Source: an uncultured Alphaproteobacteria bacterium
GTDB lineage: Bacteria > Pseudomonadota > Alphaproteobacteria > HIMB59 > GCA-002718135
Reading direction: 5' to 3'
DNA: 64,000 nucleotides
NCBI GenBank assembly: GCA_902601455.1
Contig: CACKNC010000001.1
Span: 220,240 to 284,239, forward strand
The position numbers and the translations under genes are program-made. The notes beneath the pieces were generated by a model. That model ran no database searches, was not told the origin of the DNA, and saw nothing but the letters and a program-made list of their open reading frames with translations. Below are positions 9,269 to 18,182 of the stretch, one piece after another (within the stretch, counting starts at the first letter, position 1; each line of letters begins with the position of its first letter).

Positions 9269-11626
9269 TTAAGCTCTGACTCTGCTTTTTGTGGGGTCGT
9301 AAAATGGAAAGCTTACAACTTTTGCTGAAATTCTTTTTTGATGCCCATCTAGTTTTCCAATTTCTAGCTCCGTACCTATTTCTGATGAACGAATATCAAC
9401 TCTGCATAAGGCAATATTTTTATTTAATGTAGGAGAAATTGTTCCACTAGTAATTATTCCAACCTGAGCCCTTCCTGAATGAACACAATCACCATGATTT
9501 GCTTTTTCATTTCCCTCTATTTCTAAACCAACAAGTTTTCTATGAGGGTGAGCTTTTCTATCAACTAAAGCTTCTTTACCAATAAAATTTTGCTCTTTAG
9601 ATTTAAGAGGGACAGTAAAACTTATTCCTGCTTCAAAAGGATCTGTGTCATCACTGAATTCATTACCACCTAAAATTAATCCCGCTTCAATTCTAAGCAT
9701 ATCTAGAGCTTCAAATCCCATAGGTGAAATATTAAATTCTTGTCCCGCATCCCAAACCGCATCCCAGACTTGGGCAGCATCCACAGGATGGCAATAAATT
9801 TCATATCCTAGTTCTCCCGTATATCCAGTTCGGGATAACATGACAGGAATACCATTGTGATCTCCAATTCTGCTAATTGTAAAACGAAACCACTCTAAAT
9901 TATTTACATCAGAGTGAGCTGGAGGAGTCCAAATAATTTTAGATAATACTTTTCTGCTATTTGGTCCTTGTACTGAAATATTATGAAGGTGGTCAGTTGA
10001 GGATTTAATGTTAGCATGTAGTTTTAGTTCTTCACTTAATTTTATCAGCCATTCGCCAGAATAATCACTTCCACAAATCCAACGAAAGTTATGATCTCCT
10101 AACTTGTAAAGTGTTCCATCATCAATCATGGTACCATTTTCATAACACATAGCGGAGTACACTACTTGACCTGTAGATAATTTTTTTATGTTTCTTGTAA
10201 GTGCTACGTTCAGTAATTCTTCTGAATCTGGTCCAACAACTTCAAACTTTCTTAATGATGATAAGTCCATCATAACTACATTATTTCTACATTCCGTGTA
10301 TTCTTTTATAGTTCCGTAGTTATTAAATTTATTTGGTATCCAAAAACCTGAAGAGTCCATCATATCACTAGTTAATTTTGATGTTCTTGGATGAAAACCG
10401 GTTTTTTTAGTTAACATAAAATCACTCCCAGCATTTTTTCTATATCCAATAGATTTTGAAAATCTATCTTTTTCTGAATAAACTCTAACGTATATGTCTG
10501 TAGGGTTCCAGTCATTTGCAGTATCTATATCATCAGGACAACCTGATGATACACAAACTAAATCTTTTTGAGCTTGAAACAATACATAGTCACCTGGTCT
10601 AGACCAGGGCATATCAGAAAAAATTACATTTTGATTATCGATTCCTGTATTGAAAAATAAATTTATTGCAGCCCAACCATTTCTTTTTTCAACACCATAT
10701 TTATTAAGAGCATAATTAAAATTATCTGAACAATTAATATGTCCAAAATAGCCAAGGTCTTCATATAATTTTCTTGTGCAAGCGGTACCAAAAGTATCGT
10801 GACGACCAATAGTATCTTGTACAACTTCAACAAGTGGTTCTAAATTTTTATCGAAATATTTAGAATGTAAACCAGGCATTGCATAAGCTCCTCCTAAAAT
10901 TGCTCTACTTGCAGTGGTATCAATTGATAATTCTTCACCATTTTGAAGGCCTTTACTATCAAATGCCATAAAGTCTGAGCATTGCCTCCCATACAAATCA
11001 ATAATTTGAATATAGTCACCTTTTTTCACCTCGTAAGCACTTGCAGAACTATCTTTAATTAATATTTCCTCTTTAGGATTGGCCAGAGGTTCAGGCAAGA
11101 TTCTTTCTAGTTTATTATTTTTTGGATTTGTTCTTTTAATTAAAACTTCAATATCAGTAGGCGGGTTTTGATTACCAACAATCATATTCTCTCCAGGGCA
11201 TGCAAAGATTATAAAGCAGTTTTCACTAATTATTATTTCCTCACTGTCATTTCTTTTTGAATTTTCGTTAAAAAGCAGAGATGAGGTAAAGTTATTTAAA
11301 TCAATTTTTTTATTTCTTAATTTTTGTATTAAAAATAATTTATCAGAACTTTTGTTTAATACTTGTTTTAAAAAAGAATTTTCTACTTTTTGTGTTTTTT
11401 TGATTATATTTTGATTATTACTACCTTCTTGATCAAAAATAGTTACTTCACAAACTTGATTACCTTCTAGATTTTTTAGATATAAATTGTCTCCTTTATC
11501 TAAATCAATACCAATTATTCCTTGGCCTTTAACAATGTATCTTTCCATATTTTCAGGTAATCCATAAGATCCTAAAACAATAGGATTGGATCTTCTAACT
11601 GTATATTTATTAACATCTATATTCAT
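9269..11626 (-). CDS. tdm: Trimethylamine N-oxide demethylase (TMAO aldolase)
   Basis: Converts TMAO to dimethylamine plus formaldehyde, the latter passed to tetrahydrofolate. 785 residues: an N-terminal DUF1989-type half (about 1-400), then a GcvT-like folate-binding domain (about 420-775). Cys283, Cys299 and Cys363, and Asp218 in RQCSDFM, are spaced exactly as the zinc Cys and active Asp I recall for the Methylocella silvestris enzyme (offset of 20 in each case; recalled, not searched). The first 190 residues contain a diverged region that may be a second DUF1989-like copy. It faces tmm across the cupin gene, so TMA imported or made nearby can pass through both steps. Confidence 0.92.
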   Translation of the reverse strand: MNIDVNKYTVRRSNPIVLGSYGLPENMERYIVKGQGIIGIDLDKGDNLYLKNLEGNQVCEVTIFDQEGSNNQNIIKKTQKVENSFLKQVLNKSSDKLFLIQKLRNKKIDLNNFTSSLLFNENSKRNDSEEIIISENCFIIFACPGENMIVGNQNPPTDIEVLIKRTNPKNNKLERILPEPLANPKEEILIKDSSASAYEVKKGDYIQIIDLYGRQCSDFMAFDSKGLQNGEELSIDTTASRAILGGAYAMPGLHSKYFDKNLEPLVEVVQDTIGRHDTFGTACTRKLYEDLGYFGHINCSDNFNYALNKYGVEKRNGWAAINLFFNTGIDNQNVIFSDMPWSRPGDYVLFQAQKDLVCVSSGCPDDIDTANDWNPTDIYVRVYSEKDRFSKSIGYRKNAGSDFMLTKKTGFHPRTSKLTSDMMDSSGFWIPNKFNNYGTIKEYTECRNNVVMMDLSSLRKFEVVGPDSEELLNVALTRNIKKLSTGQVVYSAMCYENGTMIDDGTLYKLGDHNFRWICGSDYSGEWLIKLSEELKLHANIKSSTDHLHNISVQGPNSRKVLSKIIWTPPAHSDVNNLEWFRFTISRIGDHNGIPVMLSRTGYTGELGYEIYCHPVDAAQVWDAVWDAGQEFNISPMGFEALDMLRIEAGLILGGNEFSDDTDPFEAGISFTVPLKSKEQNFIGKEALVDRKAHPHRKLVGLEIEGNEKANHGDCVHSGRAQVGIITSGTISPTLNKNIALCRVDIRSSEIGTELEIGKLDGHQKRISAKVVSFPFYDPTKSRVRA

Positions 11627-11668
11627 AAAACTATCTTTTATTCTTTTTGTTATCTGGTCTACTTCTTG

Positions 11669-11683
11669 TTTTATATGATGAAA
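11669..11683. promoter_or_regulatory. Degenerate operator-like site upstream of tdm
   Basis: TTTT-ATATGAT-GAAA (11669-11683), one mismatch from the TTTC-N7-GAAA pattern seen at three other promoters in this cluster. It lies in the 94-base gap upstream of tdm (minus strand). In such AT-rich DNA a chance match is quite possible. Confidence 0.2.
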
Positions 11684-11720
11684 ATTATTTTAGTATAAAT
11701 ATAATTTAATTCAAATTCTT

Positions 11721-12587
11721 TTAAAAATCGGCATTATATGATTGATTAAATTTTAACAAATTTCCTTCAGTATAACTCTTATAATCAAACTCAATATCAG
11801 AAGTTATTTCAGACACCATACTCCACATAGTTTCTCTTAATAGTGAGGCGCACTTAATTGCTTTAAATTTGATAAATAGTTCTGATGTAATTTTTTTTTC
11901 ATAGTAATCTTCTAACAGATTTTCTTCTTCTTTTTCGGAAAAATCATTATTAGACGCCAATCCGCCCAAATCAAATAAAGGTGTATTAAATCCAGCATAT
12001 TCCCAATCTATTAACCATATTCGATCTTTATCTTTAATAAAATTTGCTGGAAGCAAATCATTATGACCAAAAACAATTTCAAAAGGTGATGAGACAATCT
12101 GTAGTTTATTAGATTTTTTTAAAAGATCTGGAAGGATTTTTATATAGGCACTTTGATTTCTTTCTAAAAAATTTTTGTAATTTTTGATTACATGAAATAC
12201 CCAAAAAATTATAGATTGACCAAAAAGTTGATTGGGCAGTTCAACATGAACTTTTTTAATAAGTTTAGTTATTTCTTTTAAATTATTTTTTATATCATTT
12301 GAGTCAAATGTTTTGCCTTCTATAAATTTAAAAACTTGAATTGAATTTTTATGATACAATAATTCTGGACAAATATTAATTTTAGATGCTGCTTCACTAG
12401 CAAGTATTTCGTTTGATCGATATATTAAATGTTCTTTAATATCATTTCCAATTCTTACAAAATATTTTTGAGAGCCATCCTTAACAAAAAAATTTTTATT
12501 TGTGATTCCGCCTTCTACAGAGTTAACGGTAATTTCATTTTTCCAAAAATTAAGACTAGATATTAAATCAATGCTATTTTTATCCAT
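11721..12587 (-). CDS. Choline/ethanolamine-kinase-like phosphotransferase
   Basis: 288 residues of the protein-kinase-like APH/choline kinase superfamily. The catalytic loop FGHNDLLPANFI near 178-189 (HxDxxxxN) and the metal-binding IDWEYAGFNTPLFDL near 197-211 match LicA-type choline/ethanolamine kinases better than aminoglycoside kinases. It lies upstream of tdm on the same strand, 94 bases apart, and diverges from the IclR regulator across 74 bases. Possible roles are phosphorylation of choline, an amino alcohol released in methylamine metabolism, or thiamine. Its siting inside a TMA/TMAO cluster suggests an amine-linked substrate, but the substrate is not determined by the sequence. Confidence 0.75.
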   Translation of the reverse strand: MDKNSIDLISSLNFWKNEITVNSVEGGITNKNFFVKDGSQKYFVRIGNDIKEHLIYRSNEILASEAASKINICPELLYHKNSIQVFKFIEGKTFDSNDIKNNLKEITKLIKKVHVELPNQLFGQSIIFWVFHVIKNYKNFLERNQSAYIKILPDLLKKSNKLQIVSSPFEIVFGHNDLLPANFIKDKDRIWLIDWEYAGFNTPLFDLGGLASNNDFSEKEEENLLEDYYEKKITSELFIKFKAIKCASLLRETMWSMVSEITSDIEFDYKSYTEGNLLKFNQSYNADF

Positions 12588-12661
12588 AAATTATAAAATT
12601 TATTATATTTTATAATAAATAATTTCCTATTAATAATATATATTTTCCTTATAAAAAAAAT

Positions 12662-13423
12662 ATGACTCGTAACTATTTAAGTGGATCAATCAAAAAAGCT
12701 CTTGCAATTATAGAATGCGTTGGAAAATCTCCAAAACCTCTTAAAGCAAGTCAGGTTGCATCTATAACAAAGTTAGATAGAGCAACAGCTTTTAGAATTT
12801 TAACTTATCTTACTAGTCTTGGTTACGTTTTTAAAGATACATCAAATAATTTATATTCTCTTGGTCACAAAATTTTTGAATTTGGTGATAAATCTGACTT
12901 TCTAAAAACTTTAACTACTTTATGTTTTGAATACATAAAAAATTTATCTTATGACACTAATCATATTACTTATTTAGCTGTATTAGAAGGGCCCCATATC
13001 GTATATTGTGATAAGGTTGATCCTTTAGGAGAAAATGCTCCAAGAGCTTTTAGAATGAGGTTAGATGCGCATAGCTGTGCTTTGGGTAAAGCTATTCTCG
13101 CTTTTAAATCAAGAGATGAGCTCAGAGAAATTTATAAGAGTTATACATTGCATAAACATACCTCTAACACAATTACATCACTTGATAAATTATATGCAAA
13201 TTTGGATAAAGTAAGAAAAAATGGTTATAGTGTTAATGAGGCTGAAACTTTTGATTATGTTTATGGTGTAGGTGCGCCAATACTGGATATGCAAAATAGA
13301 GCTATTGCTGGTATTGCGATATCAGGAACTAAGGGTAGTATTAATGTAAAGACTGTTGTTGACTTAGCTCAAAAAGTTACAAGCACGGCTAAAATGATTT
13401 CAAAAAAACTTCAAGAAAGCTAA
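12662..13423 (+). CDS. IclR family transcriptional regulator
   Basis: 253 residues: an N-terminal winged helix-turn-helix (about 8-65, with LKASQVASITKLDRATAFRIL as the helix-turn-helix) and a C-terminal IclR effector domain (about 85-250, with CALGKAILAF near 139 and GVGAPILD near 201). It is the only regulator in the amine region (1-28,000). A perfect TGTTTCA-N5-TGAAACA palindrome begins 3 bases after its stop, ahead of the FAD oxidoreductase, and related palindromes occur at tmm/tmoX and gmaS/amtB. I infer that it controls these genes in response to an amine-derived metabolite. No recognisable Shine-Dalgarno precedes the ATG, where a poly-A run sits. Confidence 0.88.
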   Translation: MTRNYLSGSIKKALAIIECVGKSPKPLKASQVASITKLDRATAFRILTYLTSLGYVFKDTSNNLYSLGHKIFEFGDKSDFLKTLTTLCFEYIKNLSYDTNHITYLAVLEGPHIVYCDKVDPLGENAPRAFRMRLDAHSCALGKAILAFKSRDELREIYKSYTLHKHTSNTITSLDKLYANLDKVRKNGYSVNEAETFDYVYGVGAPILDMQNRAIAGIAISGTKGSINVKTVVDLAQKVTSTAKMISKKLQES

Positions 13424-13425
13424 GA

Positions 13426-13444
13426 TGTTTCAACTTGTGAAACA
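13426..13444. promoter_or_regulatory. Perfect palindrome TGTTTCA-N5-TGAAACA, IclR-type operator candidate
   Basis: Perfect 7-bp inverted repeat with spacer ACTTG, located directly after the IclR gene and 66 bases before the FAD oxidoreductase start. The core reads TTTC-N7-GAAA as at two other promoters. Known IclR-family boxes such as KdgR's also use GTTTC/GAAAC half-sites, which supports operator function. Confidence 0.6.
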
Positions 13445-13509
13445 CTTACTTTAAGGAAATATTACTTTAAAATAAACAAATATAAAAAAAATTTGCAAAG
13501 GAATTTTCT

Positions 13510-14856
13510 ATGGCTTTTCCAGAAAAAGTTGATTACGTTATTGTCGGAGCTGGCATTCATGGTTTAAGCACTGCCTGGCATCTTGCTGCTAAGTTAAAAG
13601 CAAAAGGTAAAGGAGATGGCTCCAAAATTGTTGTTATAGATAAAGATAGTATAGCCGCTGGTGCAAGTGGAATTGCGTGTGGTGTTGTTAGAAATAATTA
13701 TTATCAACCGGCAATGAGAGAATTAATGGCTTTATGTGTAGATGTTTGGGAAAGTGATGCAAAAAATTTCCATTATCATGATGTAGGTTACATGCAAATT
13801 AGCCCAAAATGTATGGAAGAAGATGTAGCAGAGATTTATGCGCAGCAAAAAAATATTGGTTACGACTCAGTTTTTATTCAAGGAGAAAAAGACTCTGAGC
13901 AATATATGAAAAAAATGTTCGGTGATTGGCAAGCTAAAGGCATAACTAGTGTTCTGCATGAAAAAAGAGGAGGATATGCCAATAACACATCCGCTATATA
14001 TGGTTTGGCTGATAAGGCTGAAGCAGAAGGAGTAAGAATTTTAACTGGAACAACCGTAAAAGGATTTCAATATGGATCCAATTCAAGTGCAGTAACTGGT
14101 GTTGAGACTGACAAAGGTATAATTAAGTGTGATCACGTAATAGTAGGAGCAGGACCTTGGGCAAAAACTTTCTGGGACATGTTAGAACTTCCAAATGAAA
14201 TTACTATTAAGGGATCAGATGGAAAATTAAATAATAACATACCTATGTGGCATTATTGGATGCTTACTGAAGGGGTATTAAGAGTTGATCCTGATTTTCT
14301 CAAAACTGACAGCGGAGACATGCCACCAGTTATTCATGTTGACACCGATGCTCCTCTTTACTCTGATACCGATAAAAGTTTAATTACTGATGAGTTATGG
14401 GGAATTTATTATAAGCCTGATTTTCATTTCAACGGTATTCAAGGAGGTGCATCTCCTTACAAAGTAGGTAAGCCTGGAGGAGCAGATGTTAACGTTGATC
14501 CCTATGGTCCAAAATCTGCTGACTTTGTTATAAGTGATGAATTCGGTGATATGTGGACTTCAGCTCTAGCTTTTTGTCATAAAAGATTTGAGGGTAAATC
14601 ACATTTATTTAAAAAAGGTGCAACGGGAGGTTTAGGATGTTTTACACCAGACTCATTCCCTGTTTTCGATCAATTTAGAGAAAATGTTTATATGATAGCA
14701 GACTCTAATCATGGATATAAAATGATTGGTGTAGGAAAATTAGTAGCTGACGAGGTTTTAGGAGAAAAATCAACTTTATTAGAACCATTCCGTTTTTCAA
14801 GATACGAACAAGGAAAATTACATCCAACTTCAAATAGTCCTTTTCCGTGGAGTTAA
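13510..14856 (+). CDS. FAD-dependent oxidoreductase, SoxB/DadA (DAO) family
   Basis: 448 residues. The dinucleotide motif VIVGAGIHGLSTAWHLA near 10-26, with the His seen in sarcosine-oxidase beta-like enzymes, is followed by ASGIACGVVRNNYY near 53-66, resembling the sarcosine oxidase/dehydrogenase flavin region. The C-terminal DAO segment includes MIADSNHGYKMIGVGKL near 397-413. It probably oxidises a secondary amine or N-substituted amino acid in the cytoplasm. It heads a plus-strand operon (GS-like ligase, mgsABC-type set 1), so an N-alkylglutamate is an attractive substrate. No alpha, gamma or delta subunits of a heterotetrameric N-methylglutamate dehydrogenase lie nearby. Shine-Dalgarno AAAGGA precedes the ATG. 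Confidence 0.8.
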   Translation: MAFPEKVDYVIVGAGIHGLSTAWHLAAKLKAKGKGDGSKIVVIDKDSIAAGASGIACGVVRNNYYQPAMRELMALCVDVWESDAKNFHYHDVGYMQISPKCMEEDVAEIYAQQKNIGYDSVFIQGEKDSEQYMKKMFGDWQAKGITSVLHEKRGGYANNTSAIYGLADKAEAEGVRILTGTTVKGFQYGSNSSAVTGVETDKGIIKCDHVIVGAGPWAKTFWDMLELPNEITIKGSDGKLNNNIPMWHYWMLTEGVLRVDPDFLKTDSGDMPPVIHVDTDAPLYSDTDKSLITDELWGIYYKPDFHFNGIQGGASPYKVGKPGGADVNVDPYGPKSADFVISDEFGDMWTSALAFCHKRFEGKSHLFKKGATGGLGCFTPDSFPVFDQFRENVYMIADSNHGYKMIGVGKLVADEVLGEKSTLLEPFRFSRYEQGKLHPTSNSPFPWS

Positions 14857-14896
14857 TTTGTTGTCGAATGTAAGAAATTTTTAAAGGGGGGTAGAA

Positions 14897-16369
14897 ATGA
14901 CAGATTTAGAAAATTTTGTAAATCAATCAGGAAGAGACAAGTTAGTTAAAGATGTAAGAAAAAAAATTGATGAGCTTGGAATAACATACATTTATTATCA
15001 ATTTGTTTCAGTTACTGGAAGAATTGTTGGAAAAGGTGTGCCAGCAGATCATTGGGAGTCTATGGCTGAAAAAGGTTTTCAACTAGTTTATGGTGCTACA
15101 GCAAATTTGTTTGTAGATAGACATGGTGAATATATTGGTTACGGGCCAGAGTCTTCGGAGCTAGTAGGAATTCCAGAGCCTGATACATTTGTTCAACTTC
15201 CATGGGATAAAAGAGTTGCAAGAGTTTGGTGTACTTGTTTTAGAAATAGAGAAGAAGAAGAAAATCCAGGCGGTCATTTAACTTCTGATTGCAGAGGAAA
15301 TTTAAAAATATTCCAAGATCAGTTCCAAGAAAAATTTGGAATGAATATGCGTGCAGGTACTGAACCTGAAATGATGTGGCTCACAAAAAAAGATAATGGA
15401 GAACCAACAGGTGATGGTTTTTCAAGACCATACTGTTACCATATCGATCAGTTTGAGTCTTTAAGACCTGTTTACATGAAAGTCATAGATTATTGTCGAG
15501 CAATGGGTTTAGATGTAATTCAAGGTGACCATGAGGATGCTCCTGGACAATTAGAATTAAACTTTATGTATGATGATGTTTTAAGAAATGCAGATAGATT
15601 AACTACTTATCGACAAATTTGTGCACAAGTTGCAAGAGAATTTAATTTAATTGCATGTTTTATGAGTAAGCCATTTATGGGTGTTTCTGCCAATGGCTGT
15701 CATACAAATGTATCTTTATGGAAAGGTGGAGAGCTTAAATCTACACCTATAGGGAATAACCCTCTTCCTGGAATGGATCAGGTTTTCACCCATATATCTG
15801 GTGGTGAAAATATGTTTATGCCAGATCCAAAAATTGATGCTGTTAAACCAGGGCCCGTAGGATTAAATAGTATCGCAGGTTTGCTAAAGCATTTACCTGC
15901 ATTAACCTGTCTTGGTTCACCAACAGTAAACTCATATAGACGATTATGGGATACAGGTTTTTGGGCACCAGTATATGCTGATTGGGGATATCAAAATAGA
16001 ACTTGTAGTGTTCGTGTATCTGCGCCAGGTCGAGTAGAATATCGATCTGTTGATTCATCTCATAACCCATACTTAATGGGTGCCGGAATTTTGAAAGCTT
16101 TTGAGGATGGTCTTGATAATAAAATGGATCCTGGGGAGCCAGAGAAAAAAAATATCTATGATGCAATGAAAGCAGGTAAAGAAGTCGATAAACTCCCTCT
16201 AACTTTGGGTGAGGCTATACAACGTTTGGATAGTGATGAAATTATTAAATCAGCACTACCTGAAGATATGCTTAGAGTGTTTATGCACTATAAGAATGAT
16301 GAGTGGGAAAAATTCTTATCTGCAGTTACACAGTGGGATGTAGATACTTATCTGGATGTACTTCCATAA
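14897..16369 (+). CDS. Glutamine synthetase-like gamma-glutamyl-amine ligase (paralogue of GmaS)
   Basis: 490 residues with the GS N-terminal beta-grasp and C-terminal catalytic domains. GDHEDAPGQLELNF near 212-225 and NGCHTNVSLW near 264-273 align with the metal/ATP-binding segments of GS, and NSYRRLW and RVEYRSVDSSHNPYL with the substrate Arg region. It is clearly diverged from the 452-residue GmaS at 23535-24893 and about 40 residues longer, and it is linked to mgsABC-type set 1. It is preceded by AAAGGGGGG. The likely reaction is ATP-dependent ligation of glutamate to an amine other than, or in addition to, methylamine. Ordinary glutamine synthesis is less likely because it lacks standard GlnA features. 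Confidence 0.75.
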   Translation: MTDLENFVNQSGRDKLVKDVRKKIDELGITYIYYQFVSVTGRIVGKGVPADHWESMAEKGFQLVYGATANLFVDRHGEYIGYGPESSELVGIPEPDTFVQLPWDKRVARVWCTCFRNREEEENPGGHLTSDCRGNLKIFQDQFQEKFGMNMRAGTEPEMMWLTKKDNGEPTGDGFSRPYCYHIDQFESLRPVYMKVIDYCRAMGLDVIQGDHEDAPGQLELNFMYDDVLRNADRLTTYRQICAQVAREFNLIACFMSKPFMGVSANGCHTNVSLWKGGELKSTPIGNNPLPGMDQVFTHISGGENMFMPDPKIDAVKPGPVGLNSIAGLLKHLPALTCLGSPTVNSYRRLWDTGFWAPVYADWGYQNRTCSVRVSAPGRVEYRSVDSSHNPYLMGAGILKAFEDGLDNKMDPGEPEKKNIYDAMKAGKEVDKLPLTLGEAIQRLDSDEIIKSALPEDMLRVFMHYKNDEWEKFLSAVTQWDVDTYLDVLP

Positions 16370-16393
16370 ATTTTAATAACAAGGAAATATAAT

Positions 16394-17335
16394 ATGTGCG
16401 GAATAGCTGGATTAATACATAGAGGTAAATCAACAAATGTTGGTGGAGAAATGCAAAAGATGTTGCAATCTCTTAAACATCGTGGACCTGACTCAACAGG
16501 ATATGCTTTGTACGGTAGTGGAAAATCTAAAGATTATATCTTAAGATTTAAGGTTGGAGAAAATGTAAAAGAAGGCAGTTCCGCTATAATGGAAGATGCA
16601 TCTGTATATGATGCAAGACGTGATGAAGTGAATAATCAAATCAGTGAAGCAGGAGGAGAAATAATTAAAGAAGAACAAATTACTCCTTATTCATTTAGGT
16701 ATGTAATAAAGTGTGACGACGATTTACTTGAGTTAGCAAAAAAAATTGAGTCAGTTGAAATGACTGAAATATTATCACTTGGAAAATCTTTAGAATTAAT
16801 TAAAGATATTGGAGATGCTCAAGTTGTAGCAGATCAATATAGCTTGAATAAATTTAATGGAACTCATGGAATAGGACATACTCGAATGGCAACAGAGTCA
16901 GGGGTTGATATTAGATCTGCTCATCCTTATTGGGCTTATCCATTCAGTGATGTTTCAGTTGTCCATAATGGCCAGCTAACAAACTACTGGAATAATAGAA
17001 GAGCACTTGAGCGTAAGGGAATGCGTTTTATGTCATCTTGTGACTCAGAATTGATTGCAGTGTATTTAGCAAATAAAATTCGTGATGGTCATGATTTAGA
17101 AGATGCTATGCGCTCTTCATTGTCAGATTTAGACGGTGTATTTACCTACATGGTAGCTACGAAAGATAAATTAGGTATGGCTAAAGATACTATGGCAGCA
17201 AAACCAATGGTTTTATATGAGAGTGATGATTTGGTTGCTCTTGCATCAGAGGAGGTTGCAATTAGAAGTTTGCTTCCTCATGAAATCGATACATATGATC
17301 CCTATGAAGGAGAGGTTAAAGTATGGCAAGCATAA
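16394..17335 (+). CDS. mgsA: Glutamate-synthase-like class II amidotransferase subunit, copy 1 (MgsA/GlxB type)
   Basis: 313 residues. The N-terminal nucleophile is MCGIAGL (Cys2 after Met removal), and HRGPDSTG near 33-40 and GIGHTRMATES near 160-170 are class II glutaminase motifs. It corresponds to the glutaminase domain of GltB, expressed separately as in N-methylglutamate synthase (MgsA) and GlxB. It would release ammonia or an amine from glutamine or gamma-glutamyl-amide for use by the MgsC-type subunit. It is second of three: the next gene overlaps by 13 bases. The symbol is given by family; whether this copy makes N-methylglutamate or another product is unresolved. Confidence 0.8.
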   Translation: MCGIAGLIHRGKSTNVGGEMQKMLQSLKHRGPDSTGYALYGSGKSKDYILRFKVGENVKEGSSAIMEDASVYDARRDEVNNQISEAGGEIIKEEQITPYSFRYVIKCDDDLLELAKKIESVEMTEILSLGKSLELIKDIGDAQVVADQYSLNKFNGTHGIGHTRMATESGVDIRSAHPYWAYPFSDVSVVHNGQLTNYWNNRRALERKGMRFMSSCDSELIAVYLANKIRDGHDLEDAMRSSLSDLDGVFTYMVATKDKLGMAKDTMAAKPMVLYESDDLVALASEEVAIRSLLPHEIDTYDPYEGEVKVWQA

Positions 17336-18171
17336 CAAAAAATGAACATAAGTCTTATGGAATGGGTCTCCATGATGAAGTTTTAACTGGAAGAACACAA
17401 CAAACATTTTTTAATCCTGAAGAAGGTGAGAATTTTTTTTATGATGATGCTTTTGATGTTGATTTTAATAAACGAACTTCGATAGATGTAGAAAATCTTG
17501 AATGTTTAGAGTTAAATAAAAAAATTAAAGAGTTAATGAAAAAAGGGTACGGCACAATAGTATTAAAAAATCCTGGAGCCAAACATAGTATTGGGGTTGG
17601 TATTTTGCAGAAACTGAATCTTATTGTTGAAGGAAGCTTAGGATACTTTGGTGTTGGTTCAATTGACGGTCCTGTAGTAAGAATTTCTGGTCGGGTAGGA
17701 TGGTCATGCGCTGAAAACATGATGTCTGGAAAAGTAGTAATCGAAAAAAATGCTGGTTCATGTTTTGGGGCTGCAATTCGTGGAGGAGACTTGATCTGCA
17801 AAGGCAGTGTTGGTGCTCGGTCTGGTATTGATATGAAAGGTGGCACTATTATTGTTGGTGGTGATGCTGGAGCATTTACAGGTTTCATGATGCAACGAGG
17901 CAGGATAATAATATGTGGTGATGTTGGACCAAATCTCGGTGACTCTCTCTATGATGGAACTATTTTTGTAGGAGGCAGTATTAAATCTTTAGGAGCTGAT
18001 GCAGTAGAAGCTGAAATGACTGACCTCGATGTTTCTTGGTTAAAAAGAAAATTAAAAGTAGCAGAAATTGATAAAAAAATAGATTTTAAAAAAATGACTA
18101 AAATTGTTTCTGGTAAAAAATTATGGAACTATGATAATTTGGAACCATCGGAACGGAAAGGTGCAATATAG
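17323..18171 (+). CDS. mgsB: GltB domain-3-like beta-helix subunit, copy 1 (MgsB/GlxC type)
   Basis: 282 residues, matching the C-terminal right-handed beta-helix domain of glutamate synthase large subunit. The core is a series of Gly-rich turns (GSLGYFGVG, GRVGWSCAENMMSG, GDAGAFTGFMMQRG, GDVGPNLGDSLYDG; about 105-215). The N-terminal 75 residues are an extension not present in copy 2 (231 residues). It is a structural subunit bridging glutaminase and synthase in the complex. It overlaps the previous gene by 13 bases and is followed by the synthase subunit after 11 bases with an AGGAGG Shine-Dalgarno. Confidence 0.82.
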   Translation: MASITKNEHKSYGMGLHDEVLTGRTQQTFFNPEEGENFFYDDAFDVDFNKRTSIDVENLECLELNKKIKELMKKGYGTIVLKNPGAKHSIGVGILQKLNLIVEGSLGYFGVGSIDGPVVRISGRVGWSCAENMMSGKVVIEKNAGSCFGAAIRGGDLICKGSVGARSGIDMKGGTIIVGGDAGAFTGFMMQRGRIIICGDVGPNLGDSLYDGTIFVGGSIKSLGADAVEAEMTDLDVSWLKRKLKVAEIDKKIDFKKMTKIVSGKKLWNYDNLEPSERKGAI

Positions 18172-18182
18172 GAGGAACATAC

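Noticed and set aside
15843-16166. Minus-strand 107-residue ORF inside the GS-like ligase gene
   Set aside because: Antisense shadow of a conserved gene with no ribosome binding site.
17439-17888. Minus-strand 149-residue Pro-rich ORF within mgsB copy 1
   Set aside because: Pro/Thr-rich composition is the antisense of Gly-rich beta-helix repeats; a shadow.
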